A DNA stretch of 37,959 nucleotides, from the NCBI RefSeq assembly GCF_000380105.1, contig NZ_KB904464.1, forward strand, positions 1 to 37,959. The letters run 5' to 3'. The DNA comes from Streptococcus orisratti DSM 15617 (lineage in GTDB: Bacteria; Bacillota; Bacilli; Lactobacillales; Streptococcaceae). The position numbers were made by a program, and so were the translations under genes. The stretch's first letter is position 1; each line of letters starts with the position of its first letter. A model generated the notes under the pieces. It made no database searches, was not told where the DNA came from, and worked only from the letters and a program-made list of their open reading frames with translations. Positions 1-7,252 of this stretch are shown here, one piece after another.

Positions 1-284
1 ACCCGCTGAGCGACATTGCCTCCCAAAGAATGGCCGGTCAATGTGAGATTGGCCGAACCATACTTTTCCGCTATCTTATCATAAAACTGGTAGGCACTGT
101 CGTAGTGATAGCCCGAGCCAAGGCCGATACTGACGATATCGGTCACAACGTCCTGTTTATTAACTTTTGCATTGGTCCCTGTATAAGCGATAATGACCTC
201 GCCGGTCTCAGTATCCTTGAAGGCTGTCCCGCTGGTACCGGTGGAGCTGTCGTAGAAGCTGTCAAGGTAGTTGAGGTTGGAGGG
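1..284 (-). repeat. Conserved cassette block, partial copy 3
   Basis: From codon 51 of the lipase cut by the left edge, the DNA follows the same conserved block and is closest to the copy at 2397-3228. The block continues outside the window, so at least one more cassette or the end of the array lies to the left. Confidence 0.7.
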
Positions 285-434
285 CAAGCCTTGGTCATGT
301 AACTTGTTATTAGTAGAGTTCTTGTTCTTATTTGGATCAATATTATCACTAACCCTCATCGTCTCTACTTTGTAAGTAGCCTGCGAAGCATAAGCTGTAT
401 CTTGATTGCTATTAACTGCTTTAACTTTTCCCAT
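1..434 (-). CDS. Lipase-like alpha/beta hydrolase (cassette 1), cut by window edge
   Basis: The reading frame starts at ATG 434-432 behind a good ribosome binding site (AAAGGGAG) and stays open to the left edge, so the 3' end is missing. The 144 visible residues match the two complete lipases at 1166-1915 and 2638-3378. They share the N-terminal NQDTAYAS motif, a unique linker of about 30 residues rich in N and K, and then the conserved block from PSNLNYLDSFYDSS through YTGTN to the nucleophile motif GHSLGG. The family is lipase_3 or DUF2974-like, acting on ester bonds of lipids. No signal peptide is seen. It follows the lipoprotein gene at 452-1117 by 17 bases, which suggests translational coupling. 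Because it is the most downstream copy visible, it could be the full-length member of the array, with a C-terminal export domain outside the window; that is inference. Confidence 0.8.
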   Translation of the reverse strand, partial: MGKVKAVNSNQDTAYASQATYKVETMRVSDNIDPNKNKNSTNNKLHDQGLPSNLNYLDSFYDSSTGTSGTAFKDTETGEVIIAYTGTNAKVNKQDVVTDIVSIGLGSGYHYDSAYQFYDKIAEKYGSANLTLTGHSLGGNVAQR

Positions 435-451
435 TTTGTAAATCTCCCTTT

Positions 452-1117
452 CTAATTATAAGGCTTGTTTATTGATTCGCTAAAATCTGAATTATCATTA
501 AATGTAAATGTTAGCGTTCTGATATGATAATTCTTCCCCGAACCTGTTATTTCAAAATCAGTAATCTTTTGAGTTTCTTTTTTTAATAGTTTATTCACTT
601 CAGAATCTTTTAAATGATAATGAATCTCAAAAACCCCACTATTAGTGTTGTAATCATAATTCTTTTCTTTTAAACTATTGAGTGTTTTCTGATTCATCGT
701 CAGATGTTGAAAAAGGAAACCATCTAGAGGCCAATCTTTCTTAGCTGTTTCATCCGAAAAAACGACTTGACCGTTTTGAACATCTACATTTGACAATTTT
801 TGTGTTTTGTCATCCGCATAAGGTTCCTTTATAAATTGTCCCTTGATTTCTTTGGTCTTAGCATCTCCTTCTAACTCTAGCTGATACAAAACTCCTTGAG
901 GAGTGGTATAATGTTGAACAATTTCAAACCCATCTGGGAATACCTTAAACAAATCCTCGGGATTTTTAGTGGGGTAGACCTTGTAGATATCTGATACTCG
1001 ATTTTTCTCAATCCATTCCCGGCTGTCTTTGTTTAAACCGCAGGCTGATAAGCTCATTGTCATAAGTCCTCCTAATGTTATTACTAATATAACAGATAAA
1101 AATTTCTTTAATTTCAT
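452..1117 (-). CDS. Lipoprotein, candidate immunity protein (cassette 1)
   Basis: The 221-residue product has a type II signal peptide: a basic start (MKLKKF), a hydrophobic stretch and the lipobox LSAC with the modified Cys at about residue 26. It should therefore be anchored on the outer face of the membrane. After the Cys comes a block shared by all copies (KDSREWIEKNRVSDIYKVYP through DLFKVFPDGF), a divergent middle, a WPLDGFLFQHL motif and a C-terminal DFEITGSGKNY stretch. The start at 1117 has an AGGAGA site. It lies directly upstream of the partial lipase. By position it resembles lipoprotein immunity proteins of secreted lipases (TilA) or the TipC family. I do not recognise the family from sequence, so the immunity role is inference. 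Confidence 0.75.
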   Translation of the reverse strand: MKLKKFLSVILVITLGGLMTMSLSACGLNKDSREWIEKNRVSDIYKVYPTKNPEDLFKVFPDGFEIVQHYTTPQGVLYQLELEGDAKTKEIKGQFIKEPYADDKTQKLSNVDVQNGQVVFSDETAKKDWPLDGFLFQHLTMNQKTLNSLKEKNYDYNTNSGVFEIHYHLKDSEVNKLLKKETQKITDFEITGSGKNYHIRTLTFTFNDNSDFSESINKPYN

Positions 1118-1756
1118 ATTATTCTCCTATACGATAATATAAATAGACTAAATCCTTTAATCAACTTATATTATAGCAGAGTTTTTCCATGACTGACTAC
1201 CTGAATTCGCAATGACATAGTCATCACCGATAGAGACACCTCCGGCTATATTGGACGCATGGTTCAATGGATCCCACTCGGTTCTAAGCCGGGTCACCTT
1301 TCCCGTAAAGGTCTTTCGATCGTTTTTGATATCTTTCACACTGTCGGAACTGCCGACCGCTACGGCTAAAGCAAGCGCGGGATTTTGAGTAATAAGCCCG
1401 ATGGAAGCTGCCGGAATATAGAGCGGAGCGGCGTTATAGACAATCGTATTTTTGGCATTTTTCTCCAACGCCACCCGCTGAGCGATATTGCCTCCCAAAG
1501 AATGCCCGGTCAGCGTGAGATTGGCAGACCCGTACGTTTCCGCTATCTTATCATAAAACTGGTAGGCACTGTCATAGTGATAGCCCGAGCCAAAGCCGAT
1601 ACTGACAACATCTGTCACAATGTCCTGCTTTTCAACCTTGGGATTAGTCCCCGTATAAGCAATGATAACCTCACCGGTCTCAGTATCCTTAAAGGCCGTC
1701 CCGCTGGTGCCAGTGGAGCTATCGTAAAAGCTGTCGAGGTAGTTGAGGTTGGAGGG
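926..1756 (-). repeat. Conserved cassette block, copy 2
   Basis: A direct repeat of about 830 bases running from codon 54 of the lipase at 1166-1915 through the short gap to codon 64 of the lipoprotein at 452-1117. It is nearly identical to 2397-3228, including the noncoding gap (1118-1165 against 2589-2637). The flanking stretches diverge sharply. Confidence 0.8.
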
Positions 1757-1915
1757 GACTTTAATATTTTTTCCTTTAAATATTTCTTGTCTAATCGCTT
1801 TTTGTCCTGCTTTTGTTGATAAATCTAAATTATTTTGTACAGCTACTCTTTCAATATCATATGTAATACTGGAAGCATAAGCTGTATCTTGATTACTGTC
1901 AACTGCTTTAGCCAT
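1166..1915 (-). CDS. Lipase-like alpha/beta hydrolase (cassette 2)
   Basis: This complete 249-residue protein carries the serine hydrolase nucleophile elbow GHSLGG (Ser139), the upstream YTGTN motif (about 87-91) and a likely catalytic Asp in RTEWDPLNHAS (Asp215). The His could be His219 of that motif. The position some 26 residues after the Asp, where related lipases often have a GH(S/N) motif near the end, holds Gln (SGSQSWKNS). The protein stops eight residues later, with no helical export domain and no signal peptide. The first 50 residues differ from the neighbouring copies, while residues 54-249 are about 93% identical to the lipase at 2638-3378 by eye. The start is 10 bases after the lipoprotein stop at 1926. 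The fold call is firm; activity and the toxin role are inferred. Confidence 0.8.
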   Translation of the reverse strand: MAKAVDSNQDTAYASSITYDIERVAVQNNLDLSTKAGQKAIRQEIFKGKNIKVPSNLNYLDSFYDSSTGTSGTAFKDTETGEVIIAYTGTNPKVEKQDIVTDVVSIGFGSGYHYDSAYQFYDKIAETYGSANLTLTGHSLGGNIAQRVALEKNAKNTIVYNAAPLYIPAASIGLITQNPALALAVAVGSSDSVKDIKNDRKTFTGKVTRLRTEWDPLNHASNIAGGVSIGDDYVIANSGSQSWKNSAII

Positions 1916-1925
1916 AACCTTCTCC

Positions 1926-2588
1926 TTATTTATTCAATCTCTCAATAGTTTCTGTAAAGCTTATATCATTTGAAAAATCAAATGATACTGTTCGAGAAAA
2001 ATAATCTTTTCCATAGCCCGTGATTCCAAAGATAGTAATTTTAGTATTTTCCACGCCTAGTAATGACTTAATTTTTGAATCATCTAATTTATAATTAATA
2101 TAAAAACTACCATTTTGACTGTTATAACCATGATCTTTTTCAGTCAAACTATCTAAAAATTTCTGATTAATTGTTAAGTTTTGGAATAAGAAACCATCAA
2201 TCGGCCAATCTACAGTGGTTTGCATATTAGAAAATTGAAATTTTCCCTTATTATATATAACATCACCTATTTTTTTAGAACCTTCCAAATTTGGATTTTG
2301 AATTAATTCACCTGTAAGCATTTTTGTCTTCGGGTCTCCTTCTAAGTTCATATGAATCGCTCGACCATTCTCGTCCACATAAGCTTGCGTAATATGAAAC
2401 CCATCCGGAAATACCTTAAATAAATCCTCGGGATTTTTGGTCGGATAGACCTTGTAAATATCTGATACCCGATTTTTTTCGATCCATGCTCGGCTGTCTT
2501 TGTTTAAGCCACAGGCTGATAAGCTCATTGTCATAAGTCCTCCTAATATTACGATTGATATAACTGATAAAATATTTTTTAATTTCAT
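1926..2588 (-). CDS. Lipoprotein, candidate immunity protein (cassette 2)
   Basis: The product has 220 residues when started at the ATG at 2588, which has an AGGAGA site and gives a normal signal peptide (MKLKNILSV, lipobox LSAC). An upstream in-frame start at 2636 would add 16 odd residues and is less likely. The N-terminal 64 residues are nearly identical to the other lipoproteins of the array. The stretch from HITQAY onward is specific to this copy, but the landmarks WPIDGFLFQNL and ITGYGKDY are kept. The gene precedes the lipase at 1166-1915 by 10 bases. It is probably exposed on the cell surface, which would suit protection against a lipase that attacks the membrane from outside. That function is inferred from the pairing only. 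Confidence 0.75.
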   Translation of the reverse strand: MKLKNILSVISIVILGGLMTMSLSACGLNKDSRAWIEKNRVSDIYKVYPTKNPEDLFKVFPDGFHITQAYVDENGRAIHMNLEGDPKTKMLTGELIQNPNLEGSKKIGDVIYNKGKFQFSNMQTTVDWPIDGFLFQNLTINQKFLDSLTEKDHGYNSQNGSFYINYKLDDSKIKSLLGVENTKITIFGITGYGKDYFSRTVSFDFSNDISFTETIERLNK

Positions 2589-3228
2589 ATTGATTCTCCT
2601 ATACGATAATATAAATAGACTAAGTCCTTTAATCAACTTATATTATAGCAGAGTTTTTTGATGTCTGACCGCCTGAATCCGCAATCACATAATCATCACC
2701 GATATAGACACCTCCAGCCATATTGGACGCATGGTTCAATGGGTCCCACTCGGTTCTAAGCCGGGTCACTTTTCCCGTAAAGGTCTTTCGATCGTTTTTG
2801 ATATCCTTCACACTGTCGGAACTGCCGACCGCTACGGCTAAAGCAAGCGCGGGATTTTGAGTCACCAGGCCGATTGAAGCTGCTGGGATATAGAGCGGAG
2901 CGGCATTATAGACAATCGTATTTTTAGCATTTTTCTCCAGCGCCACCCGCTGAGCGACATTGCCTCCCAAAGAATGGCCGGTCAATGTGAGATTGGCCGA
3001 ACCATACTTTTCCGCTATCTTATCATAAAACTGGTAGGCGCTGTCATAGTGATAGCCCGAGCCAAGGCCGATACTGACGATATCGGTCACAATGTCCTGT
3101 TTATTAACTTTTGCATTGGTCCCTGTATAAGCGATAATGACCTCGCCGGTCTCAGTATCCTTGAAGGCTGTCCTGCTGGTACCGGTGGAGCTGTCGTAGA
3201 AGCTGTCAAGATAGTTGAGGTTGGAGGG
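2397..3228 (-). repeat. Conserved cassette block, copy 1
   Basis: Second copy of the roughly 830-base block: conserved part of the lipase at 2638-3378, the gap, then the first 64 codons of the lipoprotein at 1926-2588. The length differs from the other full copy by one base. Such long near-identical direct repeats should support deletion, duplication and gene conversion. Confidence 0.8.
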
Positions 3229-3378
3229 AAAATCTTCTATATGACTATAGTATTTACGTATTTGTTTCTGTCCAGACTCTGTCTCTAAATTTATATTATT
3301 CTTGACAGCATACGTTTCGGTATCATATGTGTACTTTGATGCGTAAGCTGTATCTTGTGAGCTCTCTACTGATATCAT
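2638..3378 (-). CDS. Lipase-like alpha/beta hydrolase (cassette 3)
   Basis: The 246-residue protein has the same layout as the lipase at 1166-1915: NH2-SSQDTAYAS, a copy-specific segment of about 35 residues, then PSNLNYLDSFYDSS, YTGTN, GHSLGG and WDPLNHAS, ending SGGQTSKNSAII. The start ATG overlaps the stop codon of the lipoprotein gene at 3378-4046 by one base (TAATG), a clear sign of coupling. From residue 51 on, the protein and DNA are almost identical to the other copies. No signal peptide, membrane segment or C-terminal secretion domain is present. The Gln where a C-terminal catalytic His might be expected is shared with the copy at 1166-1915. A membrane-lipid hydrolase toxin domain, possibly inactive or exported by unknown means, is the best reading. 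Confidence 0.8.
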   Translation of the reverse strand: MISVESSQDTAYASKYTYDTETYAVKNNINLETESGQKQIRKYYSHIEDFPSNLNYLDSFYDSSTGTSRTAFKDTETGEVIIAYTGTNAKVNKQDIVTDIVSIGLGSGYHYDSAYQFYDKIAEKYGSANLTLTGHSLGGNVAQRVALEKNAKNTIVYNAAPLYIPAASIGLVTQNPALALAVAVGSSDSVKDIKNDRKTFTGKVTRLRTEWDPLNHASNMAGGVYIGDDYVIADSGGQTSKNSAII

Positions 3379-4046
3379 TATTCTTCACCTCTCTTTACTT
3401 TATGAATTGATTCTGAAAAATCAACTCCATTGTCAAAAGTAAATATCAATGTCCTGCCGTAGTAATCTTTGCCTGAACCCGTTATTTCAAAATCTGTAAT
3501 CTTTTGATTTTCTTTTTTTAACAATTTATTTACCTTAGAATCAGTTAATTCATAATTAATATGAAAAATCCCACTGTTGGCTTCAAAATGATAATCTTTT
3601 ACCTTTAAGCTATCAATTTTTTTCTGATTAATCGTTAGATGCTGAAAGAGAAAACCGTCCATCGGCCAATACTGCTTAGCCGTAGAATCTGAAAAAACTA
3701 AATGACCATCTCGGTAACTGACGTCAGCCAATTTTTTCTCCTCGTCACCATAATATTTAATTAATTCACCATTGATAGTTTTTGTATCAGAATTACCTGT
3801 AAAATGCATTTTATATTCATTGTTATGTTCATCTTTATAATATTGCTCAATATTAAACCCTTTGGTAAATATATTAAACAAATCCTCGGGATTTTTAGTA
3901 GGGTAGACCTTGTAAATATCCGATATCCGATTTTTCTCAATCCATTCCCGGCTGTCTTTGTTTAAACCGCAGGCTGATAAAGTCATTATGATAAGTCCTC
4001 CTAATGTTATCACTAATATAACAGATAAAAAGTTCTTTAATTTCAT
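3378..4046 (-). CDS. Lipoprotein, candidate immunity protein (cassette 3)
   Basis: This 222-residue lipoprotein has a signal peptide and lipobox LSAC, then the common block KDSREWIEKNRISDIYKVYP. Here the conserved FKVFPDGF has become FNIFTKGF, so it is the most divergent of the three intact N-terminal blocks. The landmarks WPMDGFLFQHL and DFEITGSGKDYYGRT remain. The C-terminus is close to that of the lipoprotein at 452-1117 (LLKKE.QKITDFEITGSGK), so the variable region is a mosaic. The start at 4046 has an AGGAGA site and the stop overlaps the start of the lipase gene at 2638-3378. The same caution on function applies: candidate immunity by context, unrecognised family by sequence. Confidence 0.75.
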   Translation of the reverse strand: MKLKNFLSVILVITLGGLIIMTLSACGLNKDSREWIEKNRISDIYKVYPTKNPEDLFNIFTKGFNIEQYYKDEHNNEYKMHFTGNSDTKTINGELIKYYGDEEKKLADVSYRDGHLVFSDSTAKQYWPMDGFLFQHLTINQKKIDSLKVKDYHFEANSGIFHINYELTDSKVNKLLKKENQKITDFEITGSGKDYYGRTLIFTFDNGVDFSESIHKVKRGEE

Positions 4047-4165
4047 ATTTATTCTCCTACACCATGGTATAAATGTGTGAATATAGTTAATCGTACCATA
4101 ACATAATGTGATTTATTTTAATCCAATAAGACATTCGTTAATAGTAAATAGGTCATTCAATCCTA

Positions 4166-5505
4166 CTATTCTTTCTTGCTGTATTGATGAATGGTTTCAG
4201 AAAATTGTATATTATTGCTGAATTCAAATTCAAGTCTCCTCTTCACTGATTTTTCCTTGTTTTCAAAGTGACTGTTTGAACCAGTAATTTTAAAACAAAT
4301 AGTTTGTTCATCTTCACGATTAAGTAATTTAGCTATCTCTGGATTAATTATTATTTCATCTTTGATATTTAAAAAATTAGCTATGGCTAAATCAGTTAAC
4401 CTGTATTCAATACTAAAACTATATTTATCAGCATTATCACTATAATTGGCGTTAATGCTCGGTAACTTATCAATATAATCTTGATTAAGCCCCCAATGCT
4501 GGAAAAGAAAGCTATCTATAGGCCAATAAGTTTTGGCTTTAGAATCTGAGAAAATATAGTGTTCTCCTTCAACTGAGACATCGCTGACTTTTTTGTTCCC
4601 GATATCTGGATTCCTTACTAAGGCACCCTTTATTTCCTTCGTATCAGGATTTCCTTTTACATTCAATTCGTAAGTCACTCCATCCTTGCCAGTATAGGAC
4701 TGTCTTATACCAAACCCATTCGGAAAGACCTTAAATAAGTCCTCGGGATTTTCAGTAGGGTAAATCTTATACATATCTGCCACACGATTCTCTTCAATCC
4801 ATTCTCTACTATCTTTATATTCGCGGTTTTTACTATATTGATGAATAGCTTCAAAAAAATGTACATTATTGTTAAATTCAAATGAAAGTGTCCTATCCGC
4901 TGAAAATTTCCTTTCTCCAAAGTTACGTTCTGAGCCCGAAATTTCAAACTTGGTAACTTTTTCATTTTGTAAATTTAAAAAATGATCTATAGTTGAGTCA
5001 GCCAACTTATACTCGATACTAAAACCAACACCTTCAATGTAATTATAGTAATAATCGATGTTTGTCAACTTATCGATATAGTCCTGATCAAGACTCCAAT
5101 GTTGAAAAAGGAAGGTGTCCGAAGGCCAATATTCTTTAACATTAGGATCTGAAAATACTAGGTGACCGTCTTTTTCAACCACATCACTAACTTTTTTATT
5201 CTCTTCAACTGGATCCTTAACCAATTCCCCCTTTATTTCCTTCGTGTCGGGATTTCCTAAAACATCTAGCTCATAAGTTACGCCATCCTTATTCGTATAG
5301 GATTGTCTTATATCAAACCCATCTGGGAATACCTTAAACAAATCCTCAGGATTTTTAGTAGGGTAGACCTTGTAAATATCCGATACCCGATTTTCTCAAT
5401 CCATTCCCGGCTGTCTTTGTTTAAACCGCAGGCTGATAAGCTTATTGTTATAAGTCCTCCTAATATGAGTAATACTAGATGTGATAATTGTTTACGTATT
5501 GACAT
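4166..5505 (-). pseudogene. Frameshifted tandem double lipoprotein of the array
   Basis: ATG 5505 has a strong AAGGAG site and encodes a signal peptide with lipobox LSAC and the common KDSREWIEK block. The frame then breaks at a T run on the plus strand (5391-5394): four T where the copies at 452-1117 and 3378-4046 have five, so one base is missing. The other frame then continues from DLFKVFPDGFDIRQ for about 390 residues to 4166 without a stop. It holds two lipoprotein domains head to tail. The first ends near YSKNREY and the second begins at KDSREWIEENRVADMYKIYP (around 4818) with no signal peptide of its own. Both keep the WP(S/I)D(T/S)FLFQHW motif. The internal TTG at 5341 lacks a good binding site, so no intact product is expected. 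A sequencing error in the run is an alternative. Confidence 0.75.
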
Positions 5506-5562
5506 AGACCACTCCTTAGATTAATCATTAGGCGATTTCCAAAACTGCCATCAGTTATTCTC

Positions 5563-6300
5563 CTATTTCTCACACACAAAGAACCAGCGTCTGCTTGTTT
5601 CTGTCGGTTCCTTATCCTCAAAGTCGGCGTAGAGTTGGAATGATTTAAAGCCTGCTTGTTCCAAGAGAATATCGTAAGTTAGGACTTCGTAAGTGCGTTC
5701 TTCATGAACTTCATCGTAGCGTGTAAAACGTCCGTCCTCGTCTTGCAAGAAGAAAGTCAATTCATGTACAACAGAATGCGGGGCTTCGTCCTCGTAAGTG
5801 TCCCAAACCATGGCAAAGTCTTCTGCATTTTCATGGTAAGAATAACCAGGAAAGACAGTGTCTGTTTGGTAAGTTGAGTGCACGTCAAAGATGAATACCC
5901 CATCCTCATTCAAACAGTCGTAGACTTGTTTGAAGACATCACCAACTTCAACTTCATCAGCCATATAACAGATGGAATCTGAGTAACAGGTCACCAAATC
6001 GTATTTCCCAGCTTGCGACAAATCAAGCATGTTGCCCTGCACAAAAGGAATAGATAGATGTGCTGACTTGGCACGCTTACGCGCTAAATCCAACATATCC
6101 TCACTCAAATCCAAACCTGTCACATCAAAGCCCGCTTGCTTAAATCGAATGGACTGAATACCTGTCCCACAAGCTAATTCTAAAAGTTTGGCATGTTTCT
6201 TTTTTGGAAAATGGCGGAGCGAAAAATCCGTCCATAAATCATAAAGCGAGTCATCCATGATGCTATCGTAAACAGCAGCAAATTTTTGGTAATTTTCCAT
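5563..6300 (-). CDS. yqeM: Class I SAM-dependent methyltransferase, YqeM family
   Basis: The 245-residue protein has a Rossmann-type methyltransferase fold, with the SAM-binding motif LELACGTGIQS at about 40-50 and the acidic loop VTGLDLS following it. This is the YqeM protein that closes the yqeG-yqeH-yhbY-nadD-yqeK-rsfS cluster in streptococci; its substrate is not established. A terminator-like hairpin separates it from rsfS, so it may have its own transcript. The start (MENYQKFAAVYD) fits the family, but the nearest purine-rich binding site (AAAGGATGGGAG) lies unusually far upstream, with a small GGGA/TCCC hairpin between. Downstream it is followed after 57 bases by the lipoprotein-lipase array with no clear terminator. 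Confidence 0.88.
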   Translation of the reverse strand: MENYQKFAAVYDSIMDDSLYDLWTDFSLRHFPKKKHAKLLELACGTGIQSIRFKQAGFDVTGLDLSEDMLDLARKRAKSAHLSIPFVQGNMLDLSQAGKYDLVTCYSDSICYMADEVEVGDVFKQVYDCLNEDGVFIFDVHSTYQTDTVFPGYSYHENAEDFAMVWDTYEDEAPHSVVHELTFFLQDEDGRFTRYDEVHEERTYEVLTYDILLEQAGFKSFQLYADFEDKEPTETSRRWFFVCEK

Positions 6301-6355
6301 ATCTTATCTGCGGGGAATACTCCCATCCTTTCTTGTTAATTTGTCTTGTATTTTC

Positions 6356-6378
6356 AAAAACCTTGCCAAATGGCAAGG
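6356..6378 (-). terminator. Intrinsic terminator after rsfS
   Basis: Inverted repeat CCTTGCCA/TGGCAAGG (6361-6368 with 6371-6378) followed on the minus strand by a run of five T. It lies seven bases beyond the rsfS stop codon and ahead of yqeM. Confidence 0.75.
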
Positions 6379-6385
6379 TCGTCTT

Positions 6386-6739
6386 TTAAGCAAGATAAGT
6401 TGATACATCTGTTAGAGGTGCTTCGTGCCAGAGTTTTTCAAGGTTGTAATGCTGGCGCTCTTCTTCCGTAAAGACATGAATCACAACATCGTTTAAATCC
6501 AGAAGAATCCAACCTGTTCGGCTATCACCTTCAACATGGCTAGCGTCTCCGCCAGCTTCCTTGACTTTCTCACGAATATTTTCAGCGATAGCTTCCAACT
6601 GGCGGCTATTGGTCGCGCTAGCAATGACAAAATAATCTGTCACGCTGGACAGCCCCTCCAAATCAAGGGCAACAATATCTTCAGCACGCTTTTCATCAGC
6701 GGCCTTAACAACTAATTCTAGTAATTCTTTTTTATCCAT
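6386..6739 (-). CDS. rsfS: Ribosomal silencing factor RsfS
   Basis: The 117-residue protein is a full-length RsfS/Iojap family member. Its landmarks are the N-terminal helix [36 protein letters not shown] and the C-terminal [14 protein letters not shown]. RsfS binds ribosomal protein uL14 (L14) on the large subunit and blocks joining with the small subunit when nutrients are short. The start ATG abuts the stop of the upstream isochorismatase-like gene, so both are translated from one message. The neighbours yqeH and yhbY also act in ribosome assembly. Confidence 0.95.
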   Translation of the reverse strand: MDKKELLELVVKAADEKRAEDIVALDLEGLSSVTDYFVIASATNSRQLEAIAENIREKVKEAGGDASHVEGDSRTGWILLDLNDVVIHVFTEEERQHYNLEKLWHEAPLTDVSTYLA

Positions 6740-7252
6740 TTAATCCTCTTTTAACATATTTTCTAACTCAACTACCTGAGCAAAACGACCATTCCAGATA
6801 TTTTCGTAATAGTCAACCAACTGCTCTGCTGTGATTTTCATATCATCAAAAGTAGTCGTTCCACCTTTGATGACAGTCACATTATAGCCTAATTCAAATG
6901 CAACCTTGATTGTCGTATCAATACAATAATTAGTAGCCATACCAATGATAATCAAGCGCTCAATAGCTTGGCTATCTAGATAAGCCTGTAAATGAGTTTC
7001 CTTAAATGCACTATTATAGTGCTTATCAAAGATTTTCTCATCATCCTCTGGAGCAATAGCTCCGTAAAGTTCCCAATCACGACTTCCTGTCAGTAGTTCA
7101 TCATCATTGTGGCGAACGTAAATCACCTCTATGTTTTTCTCACGACAAGTGGCGATTGCTTTTTGCCAGACAGACAAGCAGTTATCAACAGCATACGGTT
7201 TAGCCTCTATCAAGGCTGTTTGAATATCAATCACTAAGAGAACTGTTCCCAT
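6740..7252 (-). CDS. Isochorismatase-like cysteine hydrolase
   Basis: The 170-residue protein has the isochorismatase fold: an N-terminal VLLVIDIQ strand with the catalytic Asp, a central YVRHNDDEL segment, the Lys-containing IFDKHYNSAF and the nucleophile Cys in ATNYCIDTT. Members cleave amide or ester-type bonds of small molecules (nicotinamide, isochorismate and others). The substrate cannot be told here, but the position in a cluster with nadD makes a link to pyridine nucleotides plausible. The gene is inserted between yqeK and rsfS with no gap: its ATG follows the yqeK stop directly, and its stop abuts the rsfS start. Confidence 0.85.
   Translation of the reverse strand: MGTVLLVIDIQTALIEAKPYAVDNCLSVWQKAIATCREKNIEVIYVRHNDDELLTGSRDWELYGAIAPEDDEKIFDKHYNSAFKETHLQAYLDSQAIERLIIIGMATNYCIDTTIKVAFELGYNVTVIKGGTTTFDDMKITAEQLVDYYENIWNGRFAQVVELENMLKED

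Noticed and set aside
1385..1819. Plus-strand frame of 144 codons opposite the lipase (similar ones at 30-302 and 2974-3288)
   Set aside because: They recur only because the conserved lipase DNA is repeated; there is no convincing binding site, and the minus-strand frames have clear motifs and good starts.
1..4046. CRISPR-like array
   Set aside because: The direct repeats are hundreds of bases long and coding; there are no short regular repeats with unique spacers.
4705..4965. Minus-strand frame of 86 codons within the double lipoprotein
   Set aside because: Out-of-frame shadow of a lipoprotein domain; the main frame shows clear homology to the other copies.
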